This document shows positions 1-5,582 of a DNA stretch of 10,713 nt, one piece after another; position 1 is the stretch's first letter, and every line of letters begins with the position of its first letter. The notes beneath the pieces were generated by a model that did no database searches, was not told where the DNA came from, and saw nothing but the letters and a program-made list of their open reading frames with translations. Location of the stretch: contig CAIJFC010000211.1 of assembly GCA_903819815.1 (NCBI GenBank), positions 1 to 10,713 of the forward strand. Direction: 5' to 3'. This DNA comes from an uncultured Bacteroidota bacterium (GTDB taxonomy: Bacteria > Bacteroidota > Bacteroidia > Flavobacteriales > Flavobacteriaceae). Position numbers and translations under genes: made by a program.

Positions 1-189
1 CGCTTTTGTGGAATGTTTCTCGTTTTTGTCATCGAAACCAAGTTGCAACGCTTCGTACCCGTCAACACCTTTGGTTCTGACTTGGGTAACAACACATGGC
101 CCAGCTTCGATTACTGTACAAGGAATATTCTTCCCGTTTTCGTCGAAAATGCTAGTCATGCCGATTTTTCTACCAATTAACCCAGACAT
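1..189 (-). CDS. rplC: 50S ribosomal protein L3, N-terminal part (cut by window edge)
   Basis: Encodes the first 63 residues of ribosomal protein uL3, a large-subunit protein that binds 23S rRNA early in assembly and reaches towards the peptidyl transferase centre. The reading frame starts at ATG (189-187) with MSGLIGRKIGMTSIF, the typical L3 opening, and continues with the family pattern PCTVIEAGPCVVTQVRTKG and GYEALQLGF. It stays open to base 1, so roughly the last two thirds of the protein lie outside the window. It follows rpsJ on the same strand, as in the S10 operon of most bacteria. The gap to rpsJ is 73 bases, much longer than the other gaps in this operon. The identification rests on strong sequence resemblance; only the 3' end is unknown. 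Confidence 0.96.
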   Translation of the reverse strand, partial: MSGLIGRKIGMTSIFDENGKNIPCTVIEAGPCVVTQVRTKGVDGYEALQLGFDDKNEKHSTKA

Positions 190-227
190 AATTATTATTT
201 ATTAATTATTAAAAATTGCACATTATC

Positions 228-242
228 CGGTAATAAATACCG
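228..242 (-). promoter_or_regulatory. Small hairpin in the rpsJ-rplC gap
   Basis: An inverted repeat with a perfect 5-bp stem (CGGTA/TACCG) and a 5-base loop lies in the middle of the 73-base gap between rpsJ and rplC. The rest of the gap is almost pure A/T. The stem is short and no U tract follows, so it does not look like a terminator. It may be part of an RNA leader for the downstream ribosomal genes or an mRNA processing site, but it could also be chance. Confidence 0.3.
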
Positions 243-262
243 CACAATTAGATACAATATAC

Positions 263-568
263 TTATACTTTTATCTCTACTTCAACCCCACTTGGCAACT
301 CTAATTTCATTAGAGCGTCAATTGTTTTTGATGAAGAAGAATAAATGTCGATCAATCTCTTGTATGACATTACTTCAAATTGTTCTCTCGCTTTTTTGTT
401 AACGTGTGGAGAACGCAAAACGGTGAAAAGTTTTTTGTGTGTTGGCAATGGAATTGGTCCAGTTACTACAGCACCTGTGCTCTTAACAGTTTTTACAATC
501 TTTTCAGCAGACTTGTCTACCAACATGTGATCGTAAGATTTCAATTTTATTCTGATTTTTTGACTCAT
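263..568 (-). CDS. rpsJ: 30S ribosomal protein S10
   Basis: Encodes uS10 (101 residues, the usual length), a protein of the 30S head. In E. coli it also acts as NusE, pairing with NusB in transcription antitermination. The protein opens with MSQKIRIKLKSYDHMLVD and carries the family signatures TGPIPLPT, the long-loop segment KKLFTVLRSPHVNKKAREQF, and MSYKRLIDIYSS. The start codon is 11 bases after the fusA stop, so the two are almost certainly cotranscribed. In E. coli, S10 is the first gene of its own operon behind a long regulatory leader. Here there is no room for such a leader upstream, because S10 is attached directly to fusA with no tuf gene between. Identification is secure. Confidence 0.98.
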   Translation of the reverse strand: MSQKIRIKLKSYDHMLVDKSAEKIVKTVKSTGAVVTGPIPLPTHKKLFTVLRSPHVNKKAREQFEVMSYKRLIDIYSSSSKTIDALMKLELPSGVEVEIKV

Positions 569-579
569 TTTCTTAAAGA

Positions 580-2736
580 TTAAGCGTTTCCTTTTGCTTT
601 TTTGATAACTGCTTCTGAAATATTTGCTGGTGTTTCAGCGTAATGTGAAAATTCCATTGTAGAGGTTGCTCTACCAGAAGATAATGTTCTTAATGTAGTT
701 ACATAACCAAACATTTCTGATAATGGCACGTCTGCTTTGATCGTTTTTGCACCAGCTCTATCACCCATGTCATTCACTTGACCTCTACGACGGTTGATAT
801 CACCTACGATATCTCCCATGTTTTCTTCAGGTGTAATCACTTCCATTTTCATGATTGGTTCAAGAACTATTGCTCCAGCTGCTTTCGCTACTTCTCTGTA
901 ACCCATTCTAGCTGCCAATTCAAAAGAAAGCGCATCAGAATCTACAGGGTGAAAAGATCCATCAGTTAAAGTTACCTTCAAACTATCTACTTGATATCCT
1001 GCAAGAGGACCTGTTTTCATAGCTTCACGGAAACCTTTCTCAACAGAAGGAATATATTCTTTAGGAACGTTACCCCCTTTAACTGCGTTAATAAACTGTA
1101 ATCCTTTAGGGATTTTACCATCAACTTCATCTGCTGGCTCTAATGTAAATACGATATCACCGAATTTACCACGACCTCCAGATTGTTTTTTGTAGGTTTC
1201 TCTGTGAGTTGCAGTTTTTGTAAAAGCTTCTTTGTATTCCACTTGAGGTTCCCCTTGGTTTACTTCAACTTTAAATTCACGACGCATTCTATCTACAAGG
1301 ATATCCAAGTGTAATTCTCCCATTCCTGAGATAATTGTTTGCCCTGAAGCCTCATCTGTTCTAACAGTAAAAGTTGGATCTTCTTCAGCTAATTTTGCTA
1401 AAGCCATACCCATTTTATCAACGTCAGCTTTTGTTTTAGGTTCAATTGCAATACCAATTACTGGCGCAGGGAATTTCATAGATTCAAGGATAATTGGGTG
1501 TTTTTCATCACACAATGTATCTCCTGTTTTGATGTCTTTAAAACCAACTGCTGCTCCAATATCACCTGCTTCGATATATTCGATTGGGTTTTGTTTGTTA
1601 GCGTGCATTTGGTAAATACGAGAAATTCTTTCTTTATTTCCTGAACGAGTGTTCAATACATATGAACCGGCATCTAAACGACCAGAATAAGCACGGAAGA
1701 AAGCCAAACGACCTACGAATGGGTCAGTAGCAATCTTAAATGCCAAAGCAGCGAAAGGCTCTTTAACATCTGGCTTACGAATAATTTTAGTTTGATCTTC
1801 TTCTAATAACTCTGCATCATCAGGGTGAATTCCTTCAATACCTTCTTTATCCATTGGAGACGGCAAGTATTTACATACCGCATCTAACATGAATTGAACT
1901 CCTTTGTTTTTGAAAGAAGAACCAGCAATCATTGGAATGATAGCCATGTCCATAACCGCAGCTCTTAAAGCTGTATTGATTTCTTCCTCAGTAATTGATT
2001 CTTCATCTTCCATGAATTTCTCCAACAAATTCTCATCATAATCAGCAACTGCTTCAATAAGAATGGATCTGTATTCTTTTACTTCGTCAAGCATATCTGC
2101 AGGAATAGGCACAACTTCATATGTTGCTCCCATACCCGCATCATCCCAAACAATAGCTTGGTTTTTTACTAAATCAACAACCCCTTTGAAATCATTTTCT
2201 TCACCAATTGGCAAAGTGATCGCAACAGCATTTGATTTTAACATGTCTCTTACTTGTTGACATACCATCAAAAAGTTAGATCCTTGTCGGTCCATTTTAT
2301 TAACAAAACCGATACGTGGCACTCTATATTGATCTGCAAGTCTCCAGTTAGTTTCAGATTGTGGTTCCACACCATCAACTGCACTAAACAAGAAAACCAA
2401 CCCATCAAGTACACGTAAAGAACGATTTACTTCAACAGTAAAATCAACGTGACCTGGGGTATCAATAATATTGAAATGGTACGGTAATGTTTCAGGTAAA
2501 ATTTTACCTTGTGTCGTTGGAAAATTCCATTCACAAGTGGTAGCAGCAGAAGTAATTGTAATACCTCTTTCTTGCTCTTGTGCCATCCAGTCCATTGTTG
2601 CAGCACCATCGTGTACTTCTCCAATTTTGTGTGATTTTCCAGTATAGAATAATATACGCTCTGTTGTTGTTGTTTTACCAGCATCAATGTGAGCAGCAAT
2701 TCCTATGTTTCTTGTAAATTTTAAATCTCTAGCCAT
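580..2736 (-). CDS. fusA: Translation elongation factor G (EF-G)
   Basis: GTPase that moves tRNAs and mRNA through the ribosome after each peptide bond and, with ribosome recycling factor, splits the post-termination ribosome. It has 718 residues, close to the family norm of about 700. Visible motifs are the P-loop AHIDAGKTTTTERIL (residues 15-29), switch I RGITITSA (57-64), G3 DTPGHVDF (92-99, with the expected His96) and G4 NKMD (146-149). The domain IV tip pattern GSFHPVDSDALSFELA and the domain V region MFGYVTTLRTLSSGRA follow. A short insertion between switch I and G3 (about residues 71-88) resembles what I recall from other Bacteroidota. The start is 11 bases after the rpsG stop, which fits translational coupling. 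Being in the str operon, it should be the canonical copy rather than the second EF-G known from some Bacteroides. Confidence 0.98.
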   Translation of the reverse strand: MARDLKFTRNIGIAAHIDAGKTTTTERILFYTGKSHKIGEVHDGAATMDWMAQEQERGITITSAATTCEWNFPTTQGKILPETLPYHFNIIDTPGHVDFTVEVNRSLRVLDGLVFLFSAVDGVEPQSETNWRLADQYRVPRIGFVNKMDRQGSNFLMVCQQVRDMLKSNAVAITLPIGEENDFKGVVDLVKNQAIVWDDAGMGATYEVVPIPADMLDEVKEYRSILIEAVADYDENLLEKFMEDEESITEEEINTALRAAVMDMAIIPMIAGSSFKNKGVQFMLDAVCKYLPSPMDKEGIEGIHPDDAELLEEDQTKIIRKPDVKEPFAALAFKIATDPFVGRLAFFRAYSGRLDAGSYVLNTRSGNKERISRIYQMHANKQNPIEYIEAGDIGAAVGFKDIKTGDTLCDEKHPIILESMKFPAPVIGIAIEPKTKADVDKMGMALAKLAEEDPTFTVRTDEASGQTIISGMGELHLDILVDRMRREFKVEVNQGEPQVEYKEAFTKTATHRETYKKQSGGRGKFGDIVFTLEPADEVDGKIPKGLQFINAVKGGNVPKEYIPSVEKGFREAMKTGPLAGYQVDSLKVTLTDGSFHPVDSDALSFELAARMGYREVAKAAGAIVLEPIMKMEVITPEENMGDIVGDINRRRGQVNDMGDRAGAKTIKADVPLSEMFGYVTTLRTLSSGRATSTMEFSHYAETPANISEAVIKKAKGNA

Positions 2737-2747
2737 TTCTTTATTTA

Positions 2748-3224
2748 TTAAAATCTAAAATGTGAGAATGCTTTATTTGCTTCAGCCATCTTGTGAGTAT
2801 CCATTCTCTTTTTAACAGCAGCACCTTCTTCTTTAGCCGCAGCTAAACATTCTGACGCTAGTCTTTGAGCCATCGATTTCTCATTTCTTCTTCTAGCATA
2901 AAGTATCATCCACTTCATTGCCATAGAAATTTTTCTGTCTGGTCTGATTTGCATTGGAATTTGAAATGTTGCTCCACCAACTCTACGACTACGTACTTCT
3001 ACGTGAGGCATAACATTGGTCAATGCATCTTTCCAGATTTCTAATGACGATTTTTCTGCATCTTGTTTCTTAGCTTCTACGATGTCAATTGCATCATAAA
3101 AAACCTTGAAAGCAGTTGATTTCTTACCATCCCACATTAAGTTGTTTACAAAACGTGTCACCAATTGGTCGTTAAACCTTGGATCTGGTAAAAGTGGTCT
3201 TTTCTTTGCCGCTCTTTTTCTCAT
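2748..3224 (-). CDS. rpsG: 30S ribosomal protein S7
   Basis: Encodes uS7 (158 residues), a primary 16S rRNA-binding protein that nucleates assembly of the 30S head and lies near the E site. The sequence shows the usual basic N-terminus MRKRAAKKRPLLPDPRF, the segment LVTRFVNNLMWDGKKSTA, the core NVMPHVEVRSRRVGGATFQIP and a C-terminal tail ending in NKAFSHFRF. It is second in the str operon, 23 bases after rpsL and 11 bases before fusA. In E. coli, S7 represses its own operon by binding a structure between rpsL and rpsG. The gap here is too short to hold that structure on its own, so any feedback must use another site. Identification is secure. Confidence 0.98.
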   Translation of the reverse strand: MRKRAAKKRPLLPDPRFNDQLVTRFVNNLMWDGKKSTAFKVFYDAIDIVEAKKQDAEKSSLEIWKDALTNVMPHVEVRSRRVGGATFQIPMQIRPDRKISMAMKWMILYARRRNEKSMAQRLASECLAAAKEEGAAVKKRMDTHKMAEANKAFSHFRF

Positions 3225-3247
3225 GTCTTTTTCTTAAAAGTGTTAAA

Positions 3248-3631
3248 TTACTTTTTTGCTTCCTTTGGGCGTTTTGCTCCGTACTTAGATCTTCTTTGTG
3301 TTCTTCCTGCTACTCCTGACGTATCAAGCGCACCACGCACAATGTGATATCTTACTCCTGGCAAATCTTTTACCCTTCCACCCCTAACTAATACTATCGA
3401 GTGCTCTTGTAGATTGTGTCCTTCTCCAGGGATATAGGCGTTCACTTCATTACCATTGGTCAAACGTACACGCGCAACTTTACGCATTGCAGAATTTGGT
3501 TTTTTTGGTGTAGTAGTGTAAACACGCGTACAAACCCCTCTTCTTTGAGGACAAGAATCTAAAGCAACCGATTTACTCTTCTTAGTTATTTGAGTTCTTC
3601 CTGTTCTTACTAATTGTTGAATTGTTGGCAT
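3248..3631 (-). CDS. rpsL: 30S ribosomal protein S12
   Basis: Encodes uS12 (127 residues), the decoding-centre protein that monitors codon-anticodon pairing and is the classical site of streptomycin resistance mutations. The resistance-related residues are wild type: Lys43 in TTPKKPNSAMRK and Lys88 in RGGRVKDLPGVRYH. Asp89, which RimO methylthiolates in E. coli, is present. The conserved CPQRRGVCTRVY motif starts at Cys27, and the C-terminus has the usual basic tail. It is the first gene of the operon: a strong promoter lies 54 bases upstream and the next gene upstream is divergent. The ATG at 3631-3629 gives the standard S12 N-terminus. Identification is secure. Confidence 0.98.
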   Translation of the reverse strand: MPTIQQLVRTGRTQITKKSKSVALDSCPQRRGVCTRVYTTTPKKPNSAMRKVARVRLTNGNEVNAYIPGEGHNLQEHSIVLVRGGRVKDLPGVRYHIVRGALDTSGVAGRTQRRSKYGAKRPKEAKK

Positions 3632-3665
3632 AATTAAATACTAAAAATTACTTGTTTATAAAATT

Positions 3666-3680
3666 CCCGCTTTTTACGGG
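3666..3680 (-). promoter_or_regulatory. GC-rich hairpin at the predicted 5' end of the rpsL operon mRNA
   Basis: On the minus strand, CCCG and CGGG form a 4-bp perfect stem, extended inside by a T-G wobble to 5 bp around an AAAAA loop. It is the only GC-rich block in an AT-rich intergenic region. It begins about 5 bases after the predicted -7 element, so it would be at or very near the 5' end of the transcript. A 5'-terminal stem could protect the mRNA or serve as a short leader element. This role is inference. Confidence 0.4.
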
Positions 3681-3684
3681 GTTG

Positions 3685-3715
3685 CAAATGTACAATTTAT
3701 TTTTATTTAAACAAA
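3685..3715 (-). promoter_or_regulatory. Flavobacterial-type promoter of the rpsL operon
   Basis: Read on the minus strand, TTTG (3715-3712) is followed by a 19-base spacer and TACATTTG (3692-3685). This matches the Bacteroidota primary sigma factor consensus TTG...TAnnTTTG at every defined position and with a normal spacing. Transcription should begin near 3680, giving a leader of roughly 50 bases before the rpsL ATG. It is the only strong promoter found for the ribosomal operon in the window. Confidence 0.85.
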
Positions 3716-3746
3716 TCTAAATTCGTCAATTTTCAAATGTTTTATT

Positions 3747-3781
3747 TTTGAAGGTGTTTTTTATACCAATTTTTAATTTTT
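3747..3781 (+). promoter_or_regulatory. Weak candidate promoter for the Omp85-type gene
   Basis: TTTG (3747-3750), a 23-base spacer and TAATTTTT (3774-3781) resemble the Bacteroidota consensus, with the last G of the -7 box replaced by T. A start near 3788 would leave about 24 bases before the TTG start codon. A second -7-like box, TACTTTTA (3787-3794), has no -33 partner at a normal distance. In so T-rich a region such matches can arise by chance. Confidence 0.3.
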
Positions 3782-3811
3782 TACGTTACTTTTATCCAAA
3801 CAAATTCTGCT

Positions 3812-5479
3812 TTGAAATTCCGCTTTACTATTTTATTTATGCTAATGATTTGTCGATTTGCCTCGGCACAAAATAGCTATTTAGAGGTTTCGGCAAAAAA
3901 TCCATTTGAAAAAACCATTATTGATTCTGTAGGATACAAAAGCATTCACAAAGACTTAGAATCATTATTTGAAGAAACAAAAAATCTTTCAAGTAAATTA
4001 GCCCTATTGGGATATATTGAAAATGAAATTACCAAAGCTCAAAAAAGCAACGACAGCACCTTTAATTTTTCTTGCGCTTTAGGCGAAAAAGTAAAAAATT
4101 TATACCTATATATATTACCCAATTCAAATCTTAAACTTTTAGGTATTATTGAAGCCAAAAACGACACCTTAAAAATTCCTTATTATTCCGTTGAAACGTT
4201 TCTTAAACAAACATTAAGCAAACTTGAAAATCAGGGTTATCCATTATCAAAAGTGCAACTAATTGATTTGGATTTAAATAAAGGAAAAATCAACGCAAGT
4301 TTATCTATTGAATTAAATCAAAAGCGAATTCTGAACGATATTGTAATAAAAGGGTATGACCAATTTTCTTTAGGCCATAAAAAAAACCTCCTTCAACGAT
4401 ACAAAAACAAATCATTTAATCAAGAAATTGTAAAAAATATTCAACAAGATTTTGAAAAATTGAATTTCATTTCATTAACCAAATCGCCTGAAATTTTATT
4501 TACAAAAGACACCACCAAAATTTACGTTTATATAGAAAAATCGAAACCCAATAAATTTGATGGATTTGTAGGTTTTTCAAATGACAAAAACAACAATCTA
4601 ACTTTTAAGGGCTATTTGGATTTACAACTAATAAATTCGATAAATTCGGGAGAATCGCTTTCGATTTACTGGAAAAGCGATGGCGAAAATCAAAAAACAT
4701 TCAATATTGAAACCGAATTTCCGTATGTTTTCAAAAGTCGATTCGGCATCAAAGCAAATTTGAATATTTTCAAAAAAGACAGCCTTTTTCAAAATACCAA
4801 AACTGCGCTGGATTTTGGCTATTTTTTCAACTATTCAACGCGACTTTATGTTGGTTTTCAGTCAACCGAATCCAGCGACATTCAAAACACAAATAATGGT
4901 ACAATAAGTGATTATAAAAACAAATTCATAACTGCTAATTTTGTATTTACCAGAGCTCGCAATGAGGATTATCTGTTTCCAGAAAAAACGAAATTGATTG
5001 CGAAATTAGGTTTTGGATCTCGGAATTCCAATTTATCCAAAAACAATCAAATTTACGCTAATCTTGAATGGAGTCACATCCTATTTTTGGATTCGAAAAA
5101 TAATATACAAATTAAAAGTCAAAATTATTTTCTTCAAAGCAATGAATATATCGTTAATGAATTATATCGTTTTGGCGGTATTCATTCCATCCGCGGATTT
5201 AATGAAAATAGTCTTCAAGGAAATGTTTTTAGTTCTATATTGACCGAATATAGGTATGTAATTGCCCCGAATCTTTATGTTCATTCCATAACTGATTATG
5301 GATATTTCAAAGACACTTTGTCTAAAGAAAAGAATAATCTGCTTGGTTTTGGCTTTGGTTTTGGACTTCTGACAAAAAATGGATTTTTAAACCTAATTTA
5401 TGCCAACGGAAGCACAAAAAACCAAACTATTAAATTGTCAAATTCCTTAATTCATTTAAGTTTTCGCATCTATTTTTAA
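3812..5479 (+). CDS. Omp85-superfamily outer membrane protein, TamA-like layout
   Basis: A 555-residue predicted outer membrane protein. Residues 1-20 form a signal peptide (basic KFR, a hydrophobic stretch, cleavage after FASA). Residues of about 30-105, 105-168 and 171-243 each show an alternation of strands and helices consistent with POTRA domains. From about 249 to the C-terminus, alternating hydrophobic strands form a barrel, with the Omp85 hallmark RGF at 461-463 inside GGIHSIRGFNENSLQG, a GFGFGFG strand and a terminal Phe. Three POTRAs plus a barrel of about 305 residues match the layout of E. coli TamA (577 residues). Omp85 proteins insert or export proteins at the outer membrane; this one's client is unknown and no TamB-like gene is in view. 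The frame has no ATG before residue 10; TTG at 3812 is chosen because the ATG at 3839 would destroy the signal peptide. It is transcribed divergently from the ribosomal operon. Confidence 0.75.
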   Translation: MKFRFTILFMLMICRFASAQNSYLEVSAKNPFEKTIIDSVGYKSIHKDLESLFEETKNLSSKLALLGYIENEITKAQKSNDSTFNFSCALGEKVKNLYLYILPNSNLKLLGIIEAKNDTLKIPYYSVETFLKQTLSKLENQGYPLSKVQLIDLDLNKGKINASLSIELNQKRILNDIVIKGYDQFSLGHKKNLLQRYKNKSFNQEIVKNIQQDFEKLNFISLTKSPEILFTKDTTKIYVYIEKSKPNKFDGFVGFSNDKNNNLTFKGYLDLQLINSINSGESLSIYWKSDGENQKTFNIETEFPYVFKSRFGIKANLNIFKKDSLFQNTKTALDFGYFFNYSTRLYVGFQSTESSDIQNTNNGTISDYKNKFITANFVFTRARNEDYLFPEKTKLIAKLGFGSRNSNLSKNNQIYANLEWSHILFLDSKNNIQIKSQNYFLQSNEYIVNELYRFGGIHSIRGFNENSLQGNVFSSILTEYRYVIAPNLYVHSITDYGYFKDTLSKEKNNLLGFGFGFGLLTKNGFLNLIYANGSTKNQTIKLSNSLIHLSFRIYF

Positions 5480-5532
5480 CATCTGTTGTCTATTATTAAC
5501 AATTTTATATTATAATTTAAGAAACTGTTAGG

Positions 5533-5559
5533 TTGAAATTTATTTAATAAAGAGGTTTG
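5533..5559 (+). promoter_or_regulatory. Weak candidate promoter for the susCD-like operon
   Basis: TTG (5533-5535), a 16-base spacer and GAGGTTTG (5552-5559) resemble the flavobacterial consensus, with one -7 mismatch (G for the first T) and a spacing slightly shorter than usual. The -7 box overlaps the 5' arm of the hairpin at 5550-5576, so if the promoter is real the hairpin would not be fully transcribed. The two readings compete. No better promoter was seen between 5480 and 5582, so the true promoter remains unclear. Confidence 0.2.
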
Positions 5560-5576
5560 TAAAATATAAACCTTTT
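5550..5576 (+). promoter_or_regulatory. 12-bp hairpin with a triloop just before the susC-like start codon
   Basis: The arms AAGAGGTTTGTA (5550-5561) and TATAAACCTTTT (5565-5576) pair along 12 positions (10 Watson-Crick, 2 G-U) around an AAA loop. The 3' arm ends 6 bases before ATG 5583, so in RNA the fold would cover much of the ribosome landing region. Possible roles are a translational control element for the transporter, a terminator for the upstream gene (the stem ends in TTTT but no further U run follows), or a palindromic DNA site for a regulator. Only two G-C pairs are present, so its stability is uncertain. Confidence 0.5.
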
Positions 5577-5582
5577 AATTAA

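Noticed and set aside
235..262. Possible promoter before rplC (TAATTGTG on the minus strand)
   Set aside because: The -7 box has a mismatch and no TTG lies at a normal -33 distance, so it is not distinguishable from AT-rich background.
2427..2699. 90-codon frame overlapping fusA on the same strand
   Set aside because: It overlaps the GTPase domain of EF-G in another frame, and its translation is a frame-shifted, Leu/Gln-rich copy without protein-like character.
5352..5370. Short GGTTTTGG-type tandem repeat near the end of the Omp85-type gene
   Set aside because: It encodes a GFGFGFG beta strand within the barrel, a normal feature of Omp85 C-terminal strands, not a DNA repeat element.
3839..5479. 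ATG at 3839 as the start of the Omp85-type gene
   Set aside because: It would leave only MLMICRFASA before the cleavage site, too short and without a basic N-region for a signal peptide; TTG at 3812 restores a normal one.
5480..5549. Terminator for the Omp85-type gene in the first part of the gap
   Set aside because: The region is A/T-rich but shows no stem followed by a U run; the only convincing stem is at 5550-5576.
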